Counted from the first letter of the stretch, positions 1-8,472 are shown. The stretch is DNA of 50,402 bases from Alphaproteobacteria bacterium (GCA_024640405.1 JAHEFB010000032.1:1-50402); one strand, 5' to 3'. A program made the numbers and translations. The notes: generated by a model from the sequence alone, not told the origin.

Positions 1-195
1 GTGGGGCCAATGGGACGGCCACCAGCGATACCGGGAGAACCGGGACGGGTTCACGCACTGCAGTACCGTGATGCACTACTGGCTGAGGGAAAAGCTCCGG
101 GGACGGTGAAGAAGCATATTGGCGCTGCTAGAGCAGTGCTATGCAGCAAGAACACTCAGGCCCAAGGCCCAACAACAGCACAGCAGAGGCTTTAG
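1..195 (+). pseudogene. Fragment of a tyrosine recombinase (integrase), N-terminal core-binding region
   Basis: The reading frame is open at the left window edge and ends at 195. Residues about 20-46 (YRDALLAEGKAPGTVKKHIG and following) resemble the SAM-like core-binding domain of phage and island integrases, where a helix ending in GKAPxTVKxxxxALRAxF is usual. After residue about 47 the resemblance stops and the frame closes, so no catalytic domain (R...HxxR...Y) is present. It is probably a remnant of an integrated element; the rest may lie outside the window. The call rests on a short motif only. Confidence 0.35.
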
Positions 196-265
196 CGTTG
201 TTTTTAAAACCCTCAAAATTCAAAAGGACAAGAGTGTCTGTTGCAAACCAGATGGGACCCGTTGG
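162..265 (+). repeat. Diverged direct repeat, copy A
   Basis: This stretch shares blocks with 1231-1333: CCAAGG, then CCAACAACA, GGCTTTAGC, a T-rich run, and after about 88 bases GATGGGACCCGTTG. Order and spacing of the blocks are the same in both copies within one base, while the middle is diverged. The copies bracket the small secreted-protein gene and the membrane microprotein gene. The family is not recognised. Confidence 0.5.
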
Positions 266-414
266 AACCTGCGCACTTCAAGTGGCCTGAGTAACTTGGG
301 GTTTCAAACGGAACCGCGAGGTTGCTTGTGTGACCTTTACCGTTCTCTCACCCGGCCCAGCATTACCCTAGGGCAATCAGGAACGATGGCAAAAACCCAG
401 ACCAAACCGGGCAG

Positions 415-801
415 TTATCGTTGGCGACATATTGCAGCTATTACAGGGGACGCTAAAGCTTCCTGAGCAGCCTTGAGGTTCTTGTATTCGATGTCTACGC
501 ACTTCTCGTGGCCGGTATCCGGTATGGCGCTAGTTTTCCACTCGCCATCTTCACAAACAAATGGAATTCCAACGATGAGCCAATGTTTTGTTTTGTCTAG
601 GTGACTGTCTCTATGAACCGCACAGACACACATGCGACTACCTTCGGAGTATGTATCGCCCCACGCACACCCTTCTTTGTCTGATTGTGCAAAAGCTGTA
701 ACACTCATCATCACTGACATACTGGGCACAATTAATAAATTGCTCAGAGGTTTCAATTTCAAAGTCCCTTCTGTTTGAGGAATATCACCGAAAAAATACA
801 T
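415..801 (-). CDS. Small secreted cysteine-containing protein, function unknown
   Basis: A 128-residue product if started at the ATG. It carries a signal-peptide-like stretch (KPLSNLLIVPSMSVMMSVTA) followed by AFA-QS, a plausible signal peptidase I site near residue 39. A TTG at 756 preceded by GAAGGGA would give a tighter signal peptide and may be the true start. The mature part has at least six cysteines (EGCAW, MCVC, FVCE, EKC, AIC), which suggests disulfide bonding in the periplasm. No family is recognised. It sits alone in the accessory-looking left end, with no cotranscribed neighbour on its strand closer than the microprotein gene at 990-1109. Confidence 0.45.
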   Translation of the reverse strand: MYFFGDIPQTEGTLKLKPLSNLLIVPSMSVMMSVTAFAQSDKEGCAWGDTYSEGSRMCVCAVHRDSHLDKTKHWLIVGIPFVCEDGEWKTSAIPDTGHEKCVDIEYKNLKAAQEALASPVIAAICRQR

Positions 802-989
802 TGTCTTTAAGGGAGGATAACCCCGAAGGAGCCGATTTCTTTGATGCCAGTCAACCCAAGTGGGCCTTTTGCTTTCTTCTTCAAACGGTTGAAATTCAGG
901 TTCATGTTAACCCATGCAAAACCGACGCTTCCCGAAGGAAACGCACGTCGTGTCCGCTCAGTTGGCAGTAGTTTGTCGAAACACAAAAA

Positions 990-1109
990 TTATTGGACGA
1001 AGTTCAACAAGAGCAGCACAACGGCAACAAGGCTAATTGCAAAAACCCATGTGACAGTAGCTTCCTTGATCAAATTCGGTTTTGAACTGCGACCACTATC
1101 GTGCAGCAT
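990..1109 (-). CDS. 39-residue single-pass membrane microprotein
   Basis: A short gene missed by length cut-offs. On the minus strand an ATG at 1109 is preceded by GGAGGTCACCAAG, a near-perfect Shine-Dalgarno sequence eight bases from the start. The product begins MLHDSGRSSKPNLIKEA, a polar and basic N-terminus, and continues with one hydrophobic helix (VTWVFAISLVAVVLLLLNF) before the stop TAA at 992-990. This is the layout of small inner-membrane proteins with a cytoplasmic N-terminus. The strong ribosome site combined with a clean transmembrane helix makes chance unlikely. The function is unknown. The overlapping plus-strand frame (841-1155) has no such support. Confidence 0.55.
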   Translation of the reverse strand: MLHDSGRSSKPNLIKEATVTWVFAISLVAVVLLLLNFVQ

Positions 1110-1695
1110 CTTGGTGACCTCCGAAATTGAAGCTTACAAACCGGCAGATAGTTAGCACATTATTTCCGTAACGTCATATCACTTTCAGTTATATGACAAC
1201 CAACGTTCAATGAGAGCTTCACGCAGCGCACCAAGGTCCAACAACAACTCCGCAGGGGCTTTAGCTCCTTTTTTTAGTGGTTTGGTATTCGGTCTCCGAG
1301 AGTATCTTTTGTGGCCTGGATGGGACCCGTTGAAAAATAACTTGGTAGGGATACAACAAGGTGATACAAAGCCGTTAGAAAAAACGTCGGTTTTCTGCGG
1401 TTTTCAGCGGTGGTTTGGGTCTTCTCCTGGGCACCATAAATCTCACTGCGAGCAACGGACCCACTCCAATTGCAAGTGCGCCTGCGATGGGAATGCTTCT
1501 GCTGTGATCTTGGCTGGCTAGAACACAGCCCGCAGCCCATCTGCTTTCAGCTAGCACATGGTTGTTCAAGCCATGACAACATGCTAGTGAATCTAATACC
1601 GGATAGCGGTTTTTGATCCAGAATTTTCATAAATTTGATTTTTTACTACTCGAGTTTTTTGCTTTTCACCTGATTTTGGATTTGATTTATTTGCT
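1110..1695. other. Long non-coding stretch holding repeat copy B
   Basis: Between the microprotein gene and the APH-type kinase gene no convincing gene is seen. The stretch contains repeat copy B (1231-1333) and AT-rich sequence directly before the kinase gene (about 1615-1690), where its promoter probably lies; no clear -35/-10 pair could be fixed. Short overlapping frames on both strands at 1210-1569 lack ribosome sites and family features. Confidence 0.5.
1231..1333 (+). repeat. Diverged direct repeat, copy B
   Basis: Same block order as 162-265: CCAAGG, CCAACAACA, GGCTTTAGC, T-run, GATGGGACCCGTTG. Of the first 49 aligned bases about three quarters agree; the segment before the last block does not align well. 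Confidence 0.5.
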
Positions 1696-2757
1696 ATGAT
1701 GAACTTAATCAAGAAATCCCTCAAATATAAAATAGCAAGTTCCAAATTACCGCTGCAAGAAATTGAGGAATCTGCACACGAATTATTAATAGTTGTTTCA
1801 GAGAAATTGAAAATCGACCGCCAATGGACTTTAAATCATCATTACTCTGCTGAGCGTCGAGGCGGCCTAACAACATTCGTTTTTCAAGCCAAACATCCAA
1901 AGCTGCCCTACTCTGTCGCAATAAAATGCCTGCACCAACAAGGGGTTGAACTGTCATCTCGGGTTCGCGCCGAACACGCAAGGCTGACTGACCTTTATGA
2001 CAGGCTCACACCTGACAGCCGTTCAATTGTCACCAGGCCCATAGCCCTGACGTCACATGGGTATGCTTACGAGTGGGTAGACCTCCGCAAGATGGAAACG
2101 GTCTTGCTGGCGAATTCTTTCTCCAAAACCCGTCGACAAAAATGTGTCGAAGCGGCCGGCGCCAGTTTGCGATTGATGCATGATGCAATGAACTCCCGAT
2201 GGGAACCATTGAATGTGGCTGAAATGATCAAAAGGCTGGAGGCAACAGGTGGTTCCGGCAATGCATGGAACACCGCCGTGAACCGGATTATTCAATTGTC
2301 CGGTGAATTTGATGGCCAATTGGTGCAGCACGGCCTCATCCACGCGGACTACACACCAGGCAACATCCTGTTTGGTAAGGATCGTTGCGTGATTTTTGAC
2401 TTCGGACGCCAAGACAGGTTTGAACCGCTATACGCGGATGTTGTTTTGTTTCTCATGTACGTTGGCGCGTATTCCAACTTTGGATCAAAAAACATGATGC
2501 AAAGACAGATCAAGAATGACATGGACACATTCATGAACGCCTATGGGGATAAAGGCGAGCACGATCTGAAAACCATCTGTTTCATGTATCTCGCACTCGC
2601 AGTGAAGCGGTGGGGCCGCCACGAATCCAAGAGCAATGATCCGAATAGAAAGTTATATCTGCGCTCATACGATAAGATAGCTGTCCGGCGTTTTGAGTGG
2701 TTTTATGAGCAGATATCCGGCCACTTTCAGCACTACGACAAGCCCGGGCAGATGTAA
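1696..2757 (+). CDS. APH-fold (aminoglycoside phosphotransferase-like) small-molecule or sugar kinase
   Basis: A 353-residue product. The APH catalytic loop is clear: H216-A-D218-Y-T-P-G-N223, followed by the metal-binding D235-F-G. A possible ATP-contacting lysine lies in SVAIKCL near residue 77, and the N-lobe is compatible with the family. Two ATG codons in tandem (1696 and 1699) both serve as possible starts; no strong Shine-Dalgarno is visible. Base composition is AT-richer than the genes from 2817 onward, and the gene sits alone between an integrase remnant and the conserved block, so it may be acquired. The substrate cannot be told; homologues act on antibiotics, choline, sugars or lipopolysaccharide parts. 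There is no signal peptide, so it is cytoplasmic. Confidence 0.75.
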   Translation: MMNLIKKSLKYKIASSKLPLQEIEESAHELLIVVSEKLKIDRQWTLNHHYSAERRGGLTTFVFQAKHPKLPYSVAIKCLHQQGVELSSRVRAEHARLTDLYDRLTPDSRSIVTRPIALTSHGYAYEWVDLRKMETVLLANSFSKTRRQKCVEAAGASLRLMHDAMNSRWEPLNVAEMIKRLEATGGSGNAWNTAVNRIIQLSGEFDGQLVQHGLIHADYTPGNILFGKDRCVIFDFGRQDRFEPLYADVVLFLMYVGAYSNFGSKNMMQRQIKNDMDTFMNAYGDKGEHDLKTICFMYLALAVKRWGRHESKSNDPNRKLYLRSYDKIAVRRFEWFYEQISGHFQHYDKPGQM

Positions 2758-2768
2758 TACCAAGGAAA

Positions 2769-2798
2769 ACGGCGGTGTCGAAATCAAGACAACGCCGT
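2769..2798 (+). terminator. Stem-loop after the APH-like kinase gene
   Basis: ACGGCG-g-TGTC pairs with GACA-a-CGCCGT around an eight-base loop, ten pairs with one mismatch. No T-run follows, so it may be a Rho-dependent pause, an mRNA 3' hairpin or a remnant of a repeat: the preceding 2755-2765 (TAATACCAAGG, including the stop codon) equals the left end of the element at 12521. Confidence 0.35.
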
Positions 2799-2816
2799 AG
2801 TTAGAAAACCATCCCC

Positions 2817-3596
2817 ATGACCACATCACTCAATGGAAAAGCCGCCATCGTCACAGGCGCCAGTCGCGGGATCGGGGCTGCTGCTGCCAGGATGCTTGCC
2901 GCAGCGGGCGCATCGGTGCTGCTGGCGGCACGCTCTGCATCCGGGATCGAGCAGGTCGCCGATGATATCCGCAAGCTGGGCGGTGTGGCCGAAACCATCA
3001 CTTGCGACGTGAGCAACTATGCGCAAGTTTCCGCCATGGTGGCCAGATGCAAGACCGCGTTCGGCCGGGTGGATATTCTGGTCAACAATGCCGGGCTGAT
3101 TGAACCCGTATCGCGGCTGGGCGAAGCCGATCCTGATGAATGGGTAAAAGTGGCGGACGTAAATTACAAGGGCGTGTTTTTTGGCTTGAGAACGGTGATC
3201 CCCGAGATGGAAGCCCAGGGCAGCGGAACCATCATCAACATCTCGTCCGGTGCAGCATACGGTCCAATGGAAGGCTGGAGCCATTATTGTTCGTCCAAGG
3301 CCGCCGCGCTGATGCTGACACGCTGCGCCGACAAGGAGTATGGCGGCAAAGGCATACGCGTTGTGGGCCTCAGCCCCGGTACCGTTGCCACCGACATGCA
3401 GGTCGCGATCAAGGCATCCGGCATCAATCCTGTCAGCCAACTGGACCCTTCCGCACATATCCCCGCTGACTGGGTTGGCAAAACAGTGGTCTGGTTGTGC
3501 GGTGACGGTGCAAGCGAATTCGCGGGAACCGATTTCTCGATGAAAAATGACGAGAACCGCAGCAGGGTTGGTTTGCCTAACGTCAATACCGCCTGA
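2817..3596 (+). CDS. Short-chain dehydrogenase/reductase (SDR) family oxidoreductase
   Basis: A 259-residue classical SDR. The NAD(P)-binding motif TGASRGIG is at residues 13-20, the NNAG motif at about 90-93, a serine pair at about 143-144, and the catalytic Y157-x3-K161 follows. Length is normal for the family. An arginine after the motif (AARS) hints at NADP preference, which is inference. The substrate is not predictable from the sequence. The next gene on the same strand is the RNase D gene with an 87-base gap, so cotranscription is possible but not shown. Confidence 0.85.
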   Translation: MTTSLNGKAAIVTGASRGIGAAAARMLAAAGASVLLAARSASGIEQVADDIRKLGGVAETITCDVSNYAQVSAMVARCKTAFGRVDILVNNAGLIEPVSRLGEADPDEWVKVADVNYKGVFFGLRTVIPEMEAQGSGTIINISSGAAYGPMEGWSHYCSSKAAALMLTRCADKEYGGKGIRVVGLSPGTVATDMQVAIKASGINPVSQLDPSAHIPADWVGKTVVWLCGDGASEFAGTDFSMKNDENRSRVGLPNVNTA

Positions 3597-3683
3597 CAAA
3601 GCCATCAGCGAAGTGTTGCCAACAAGGACCTTGTGCTATAGCCGTTGCTCAATCTCAATCGGGCGAACGAGGCAAAAGCAAAA

Positions 3684-4298
3684 ATGGCTGTCAAAATACA
3701 TCAGGGTGATCTACCCGAAGGACTTGATTTCGGGTCGAGCGTGGCCGTCGACACCGAAACCATGGGACTGCATGCCCATCGTGACAAGCTGTGCGTGGTG
3801 CAGCTTTCCGCCGGAGACGATGATGCCCATCTGGTGCAACTTGACCGCAAGACATATCATGCGCCGCGCCTGAAGGCACTAATGGAGGACGCCAGCGTCA
3901 CCAAGATTTTCCACTATGCGCGCTTTGACGTCGGCATGCTGAAAGCCTATCTGGGCGTTGATACCTCGCCGGTTTACTGTACCAAAATCGCCTCGCGGCT
4001 GGCCCGCACCTACACCGACCGGCATGGTCTCAAGGATCTGGTGCGTGAAATGCTCGGCATTGAAATGTCAAAGCAACAGCAAAGTTCCGACTGGGGAACA
4101 CCGGTGTTGTCGGACGCCCAGAAGCAGTATGCTGCGTTGGATGTCATATACCTGCACGAACTCAAGGTCCGGCTCGACCAGATGCTGCGCCGTGAAGACC
4201 GCGGCCGGCTCGCGCAATTGTGTTTCGACTTCCTGCCGGCCCGTGCTGAACTGGATCTTGCAGGCTGGCCGGACGAAGATATTTTTGCGCATTCGTGA
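3684..4298 (+). CDS. rnd: Ribonuclease D-type 3'-5' exonuclease (short form)
   Basis: A DEDDy exonuclease of 204 residues when started at ATG 3684, with GAGG 11 bases upstream; a TTG 39 bases earlier is possible but less likely. Visible catalytic motifs are D23-T-E25, the FDVGML aspartate and the YAALD motif. Enterobacterial RNase D is roughly 370 residues and carries two HRDC domains; this protein ends right after the exonuclease domain, as is common in alphaproteobacteria. The predicted role is 3' trimming of tRNA precursors and other stable RNAs in the cytoplasm. It precedes lptC by 111 bases on the same strand. Confidence 0.85.
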   Translation: MAVKIHQGDLPEGLDFGSSVAVDTETMGLHAHRDKLCVVQLSAGDDDAHLVQLDRKTYHAPRLKALMEDASVTKIFHYARFDVGMLKAYLGVDTSPVYCTKIASRLARTYTDRHGLKDLVREMLGIEMSKQQQSSDWGTPVLSDAQKQYAALDVIYLHELKVRLDQMLRREDRGRLAQLCFDFLPARAELDLAGWPDEDIFAHS

Positions 4299-4409
4299 CA
4301 AGCGGCAACTGCTTGCGCCTTTAATTCGGCAAGATTGTCAGGGCAATAGAAGTGACAGGCTCGCCAGCCGGTTCCGGTATTTTCCGGATCGCCGGGCGGG
4401 AAATCGGCA

Positions 4410-5102
4410 ATGATACCTCGCAACAGCAAACGACCAACCATCAGACGCAGGCGGCGCGGGCCTGCCATCATGGCATGGTTGTTTGTGCTGGCAGGTGCCG
4501 GCGTGTTTGCTGTATTTCTGATACAGGCCTCCGGATTTGACATGGAGGCCGTGAGCAGCCCACCTCAGGCGGCTCCGGCAACGGCATCAAAACAGGCATC
4601 GGAGCAGGAAAGGTTTGCCGTGCAAGGGTCCGAAGTGGCCGGGTTTGACAGTGACCAGCAGCCTTACAAAATCGCGGCCGTGGAAGCCAGCCAGGACAAG
4701 GAACAGCCCAATCTCGTGCACATGCGGCAGGTGACCGGGTTGCTTCGGCGAACCGACGGGAGAGCCATGGACGTAACCGCCAATAACGGGTTGTTCAACA
4801 GCAAGGACAAGTCCTTGCGCCTGTCAGGTGATGTTTCCATCAAGCTGGCAGACACGTTCACCGCCAGCATGGATACCGCAGACATTGATGTAAGACACAA
4901 GGCACTGACATCACAGGACGAAATAGTTGTAGTCATGGACGGTGGCGTGATCAGATCCACCGGCATCGACGTTACCAACAATGGCGAGCATGTCACTTTC
5001 AAAACGCGGGTGCGTGCGGTATTTAATTCTGATGCGAGCGAAGGCAGTCCACCGGCCACGCAGGCTGAAACGAACAGTTCAAAAGGAAACCTGCAACAAT
5101 GA
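4410..5102 (+). CDS. lptC: LPS export system periplasmic/inner-membrane protein LptC
   Basis: A 230-residue protein with a basic N-terminus (RRRRR), one transmembrane segment at about residues 20-40 (MAWLFVLAGAGVFAVFLI) and a periplasmic beta-rich domain. The family is diverged, but its place directly upstream of lptA and lptB makes the assignment firm. LptC takes lipopolysaccharide from the LptB2FG extractor and passes it to LptA. The stop codon overlaps the lptA start (ATGA at 5099-5102), so the two are translationally coupled. Confidence 0.85.
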   Translation: MIPRNSKRPTIRRRRRGPAIMAWLFVLAGAGVFAVFLIQASGFDMEAVSSPPQAAPATASKQASEQERFAVQGSEVAGFDSDQQPYKIAAVEASQDKEQPNLVHMRQVTGLLRRTDGRAMDVTANNGLFNSKDKSLRLSGDVSIKLADTFTASMDTADIDVRHKALTSQDEIVVVMDGGVIRSTGIDVTNNGEHVTFKTRVRAVFNSDASEGSPPATQAETNSSKGNLQQ

Positions 5103-5596
5103 ACCTGTCCATGACCGGGAAACTGAACAAGGCCGGTATTTCTGTTGCCCTGATCCTGATGGCTGCAAGTCTTGCCGCGATGCCAGCCGAGGCCCAGAAA
5201 AAGAAGAGCAAGGTCAACATCGAATCCGATCAGATGGAGCTTTTCGAAAAGCAGAACCAGGCTGTTTTTCGCGGTAACGTTCGCGCCAGGCAAAACAATG
5301 TCAGGTTGAATTCAACCAATCTGATAGCTACGTTCACCAAGACCAAAAGCGGCGGAACCGATGTCACATGGCTGGAGACAACAGGAGGTGGTGTAAGGAT
5401 AATCACTCCTTCGCAGACCATAACCGGTGACCGGATGAAGATGAATGTCAAGGCCAACACCGCCGTGGTCAGAGGCAAGGTCACCGTCACTCAGGGCACA
5501 AGTGTCGTTAGAGGCGAAACACTGAACGTAAATTTGAACACCAACGAGTCGAAATTTTCAGGAGGCCGCGTCAAATTCAATTTCGACCCGGAATAG
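5099..5596 (+). CDS. lptA: LPS transport periplasmic bridge protein LptA (OstA-like)
   Basis: A 165-residue product. The N-terminal signal peptide ends around MPAEAQ (about residue 33). The mature part has the OstA/LptA pattern: VNIESDQMELFEKQNQAVFR followed by strands such as GNVRARQNN and later TITGDRMKMNVKANTAVVRG. These proteins stack into a beta-jellyroll bridge that carries lipopolysaccharide across the periplasm to LptD. It is coupled to lptC by an ATGA overlap. The gap of 144 bases to lptB is longer than usual and contains CAAACATTAACCAT, which may be a regulatory site. Confidence 0.88.
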   Translation: MNLSMTGKLNKAGISVALILMAASLAAMPAEAQKKKSKVNIESDQMELFEKQNQAVFRGNVRARQNNVRLNSTNLIATFTKTKSGGTDVTWLETTGGGVRIITPSQTITGDRMKMNVKANTAVVRGKVTVTQGTSVVRGETLNVNLNTNESKFSGGRVKFNFDPE

Positions 5597-5740
5597 CGTG
5601 TATGGGCATCGAGGATATCCATGCACTGAAATTCCAACACTGTCCTTCCGATGAAGCGTAAGGCTGGTTGCTGATTGCAAATTCAGCAAACATTAACCAT
5701 AGGGCTTCAGCAAACCTTAATCCTGTTGAGCGGTAATCAC

Positions 5741-6562
5741 GTGAAGCGAACCGGCAAGTCATCGTTTTGGTCTTCGTTGTTTGGCGGACGGGCGGAACTG
5801 CCCGGCCACCGGCCCTTCGAAAGACCAGGTTCTGCTCCGGTTGAAGGCCTTGTGGCGCGTAATCTGCGCAAGTCTTTCAAACGGCGGCCAGTAACCCAGG
5901 ACGTCAGCGTGTCGGTACGCCGAGGAGAAGCCGTAGGGTTGCTTGGTCCCAATGGCGCAGGGAAAACGACGGTGTTCTACATGATCACCGGACTGATCGC
6001 TGCCGATTCAGGAACCATTTCGCTCGATGGGGAAGATATCACTGACTTGCCGATGTATCAGCGAGCCAGGCTGGGAATTGGATATCTGCCACAGGAAGCG
6101 TCCGTTTTCCGGGCACTTACGGCTGAGGACAATATTCGCGCGGTGCTGGAATTACACGTTCCCGACCGCACTGAGCGCGAACGTAAGTTGCGTGGGTTGC
6201 TAGATGAGTTTCAAATCACACATATCAAGGATTCGCCAGCTGTGGCACTGTCTGGCGGAGAGCGACGACGGGTCGAGATTGCCCGAGCCCTTGCCGCAAA
6301 TCCCCGGTTCATGCTGCTCGACGAACCCTTCGCAGGGATTGATCCAATTGCGATCAATGATATTCGCCAACTGGTGCGACAGCTCACCTCTAGGGGGCTC
6401 GGGGTGCTTATTACGGATCACAATGTACGAGAAACCCTCGAGATCATTGACCGCGCCCTTATCATCCATGAGGGCCACGTATTAATGGAAGGTACACCAA
6501 GACAGATTGTTGCCCATCCCGATGTGCGACGTCTTTACCTTGGTGAAGGATTCAGCCTTTAA
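5741..6562 (+). CDS. lptB: LPS export ABC transporter ATP-binding protein LptB
   Basis: An ABC ATPase with Walker A GPNGAGKT, signature LSGGERRR, Walker B FMLLDEPFAGID and switch histidine in ITDHNVRE. It powers extraction of lipopolysaccharide from the inner membrane together with LptF/LptG, which are not in this window. The start is chosen at GTG 5741 (preceded by GAGCGG), giving 273 residues; an upstream TTG in frame at 5675 would add 22 residues with no better support. The first 40 residues before the ABC fold form a short extension rich in Arg, Gly and Pro, seen in many rhizobial homologues. The leader contains TTAACCAT (5693-5700), a half-site resembling those of CtrA, offered only as a possibility. 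Confidence 0.88.
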   Translation: MKRTGKSSFWSSLFGGRAELPGHRPFERPGSAPVEGLVARNLRKSFKRRPVTQDVSVSVRRGEAVGLLGPNGAGKTTVFYMITGLIAADSGTISLDGEDITDLPMYQRARLGIGYLPQEASVFRALTAEDNIRAVLELHVPDRTERERKLRGLLDEFQITHIKDSPAVALSGGERRRVEIARALAANPRFMLLDEPFAGIDPIAINDIRQLVRQLTSRGLGVLITDHNVRETLEIIDRALIIHEGHVLMEGTPRQIVAHPDVRRLYLGEGFSL

Positions 6563-6651
6563 TATCCTGCATGACATGTGCGCTGAACAATAGATCTTGC
6601 AGGTAATCTGCCAGTTGCACTCCAGTTTGTTGTGTGGGGAGTCTGCCAGCG

Positions 6652-8232
6652 ATGGCGTTGAGCCAGAAACTACAAATGCGTCAGGGTCAATCCCTGGTAA
6701 TGACGCCGCAACTGCAACAGGCCATCAAACTGTTGCAGATGTCGAATTTCGAGTTGCAGGCTTATGTCGAAAGCGAACTGGAGTCGAACCCGTTGCTGGA
6801 ACGCGACGAGCGAGACGAAGCCGGACGGGATATCGTCTCCGACAGTGACGGCGAGGCTGGCCGCTCCGACGCCGTTGCCAGTACGGAACTCAAAGACACC
6901 GCCGAACAACTGGCATCCGGCGAAAACACACCGGAAAATCTCGATCAATTTGATACCGGACTGGAAAATGTCTACGCGGATGAGGCAACCGCTGACAAAA
7001 TCAACCGTGAAGCGGCAGAACCGGCAGGCATGCAGGACTCCGGCTGGCAGATGTCCAGCACCGGCAATACCGTTGGCGGAAGCAGAGCCGGCGGCGGCGG
7101 GTTTGATGGTGAAATGGCATTCGACGCAACGCTTGCCAGCGAAAGCACACTTAGCGACCATCTGACCGAACAGCTTCACCTTACCGTATCGGATCCCGCC
7201 ATGCGCATGATCGGCGCGCATCTCATCGGACTGGTCAACGAGGCTGGTTATCTGACCGGCGACGTTCACTCGGTCGCCGAAACGCTTGGGGCAACTGCAG
7301 CCAGCGTTGAGCAAACACTGGCTATCTTACAATCTTTCGACCCGCCAGGCATTCTTGCGCGTGATTTGAAAGAATGCCTGTCGATACAGCTCAAGGAACG
7401 CGACCGGCTTGATCCTGCAATGCAGGTTTTTGTCGACAACCTTGACCTGCTGGCAAAACATGATTTCGCGAAGCTCAAATCCATGTGCAAGGTCGATATG
7501 GAAGATTTGCGCGACATGGCTGACGAGGTTCGCTCTCTGAACCCGAAACCCGGCAACGCATTTGGCTCGGCGGTCGTGCAGCCGGTGGTGCCGGATGTAA
7601 TTGTGCGCCCAGCGCCGGATGGCAGCTGGGCGGTTGAACTGAACACCGAAACGCTACCGCGGGTACTGGTCAACAACCAGTATTTTGCCCAGGTAAGCCG
7701 GGGCACGACACGCGACACCGACAAGCTGTATCTGTCGGACTGCATGTCGAACGCCACGTGGCTGGTCAAGAGCCTCGACCAGCGGGCACGCACCATCCTG
7801 GCAGTTGCTCGAGAAATCGTGCGTCAGCAGGATGCATTCCTGATGTATGGAGTTGAGCACCTGCGGCCGTTGAATCTCAAAACCGTTGCCGATGCCATTG
7901 CAATGCACGAATCCACAATCAGCCGGGTAACCTCGAACAAGTACTTTGAGACGCCGCGCGGTTTGTTTGAGCTCAAATATTTCTTCACCACAGCCATTTC
8001 TTCGTCCGCAGGTGGTGATGATCATTCTGCAGAATCAGTGCGTCACCGAATTCGCACGATGATTGATCAAGAAGATGCCGCAAAGGTTCTGTCCGACGAT
8101 CAAATTGTTGATCGGCTGTGCAGCGAAGGTATAGACATTGCGCGGCGCACTGTGGCGAAGTATCGCGAAGCCATGCATATTCCCTCGTCCATCATGCGGC
8201 GCCGGCAAAAACGCCTGCGTGAAGCCGGATAA
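6652..8232 (+). CDS. rpoN: RNA polymerase sigma-54 factor RpoN
   Basis: A 526-residue product when started at ATG 6652 (MALSQKLQMRQGQSLVMTPQ), preceded by GGGGAG eleven bases upstream. Region I is Gln-rich (PQLQQAIKLLQMSN), region II acidic, and the C-terminus has the RpoN box ARRTVAKYRE at about residues 497-506, which reads the -24 promoter element. Sigma-54 serves nitrogen, C4-dicarboxylate and other regulons with enhancer-binding activators. Order lptB-rpoN-hpf-ptsN is the classical one in proteobacteria and ties RpoN to the nitrogen PTS. A GTG 18 bases upstream is a less likely start. Confidence 0.95.
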   Translation: MALSQKLQMRQGQSLVMTPQLQQAIKLLQMSNFELQAYVESELESNPLLERDERDEAGRDIVSDSDGEAGRSDAVASTELKDTAEQLASGENTPENLDQFDTGLENVYADEATADKINREAAEPAGMQDSGWQMSSTGNTVGGSRAGGGGFDGEMAFDATLASESTLSDHLTEQLHLTVSDPAMRMIGAHLIGLVNEAGYLTGDVHSVAETLGATAASVEQTLAILQSFDPPGILARDLKECLSIQLKERDRLDPAMQVFVDNLDLLAKHDFAKLKSMCKVDMEDLRDMADEVRSLNPKPGNAFGSAVVQPVVPDVIVRPAPDGSWAVELNTETLPRVLVNNQYFAQVSRGTTRDTDKLYLSDCMSNATWLVKSLDQRARTILAVAREIVRQQDAFLMYGVEHLRPLNLKTVADAIAMHESTISRVTSNKYFETPRGLFELKYFFTTAISSSAGGDDHSAESVRHRIRTMIDQEDAAKVLSDDQIVDRLCSEGIDIARRTVAKYREAMHIPSSIMRRRQKRLREAG

Positions 8233-8290
8233 AGCTTATCCAGTTGCCGGATGCCGCTCTAAACTTTCCCATAATCTTTTGATACGCTGA

Positions 8291-8319
8291 TTGACAAGCT
8301 GTTCGCCGGGCAATAGGTT
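8291..8319 (+). promoter_or_regulatory. Candidate promoter upstream of hpf
   Basis: TTGACA at 8291-8296 and TAGGTT at 8314-8319 are separated by 17 bases. The -35 is perfect and the -10 weak. It lies in the 240-base gap between rpoN and hpf, on the hpf strand, about 150 bases before its start. This is pattern-based only. Confidence 0.35.
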
Positions 8320-8472
8320 CCGCGCGCCTTGATCGGGAATATCTCACACAAAGCGGCAAATCGGGCGGTGGGACCGAATTGCGCATAAACAGGTCCGATC
8401 GAAACAGTCAATATTGAAAATACATTCGGCTTTCGCCAGACTTGGTCTGCGAAACAGGGATAGTGTTAAAAC

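Noticed and set aside
841..1155. 104-residue plus-strand frame overlapping the microprotein gene
   Set aside because: No ribosome site and no family features; the minus-strand microprotein has a strong Shine-Dalgarno and a membrane helix.
1375..1569. 64-residue minus-strand frame with a hydrophobic stretch
   Set aside because: It has a possible helix but no ribosome site before the ATG, and it overlaps the non-coding repeat region; not enough support.
2826..3605. 259-residue open frame antisense to the SDR gene
   Set aside because: It mirrors the SDR gene exactly in extent, has His/Cys-rich unnatural composition and no ribosome site or family motif; the plus strand carries all SDR motifs.
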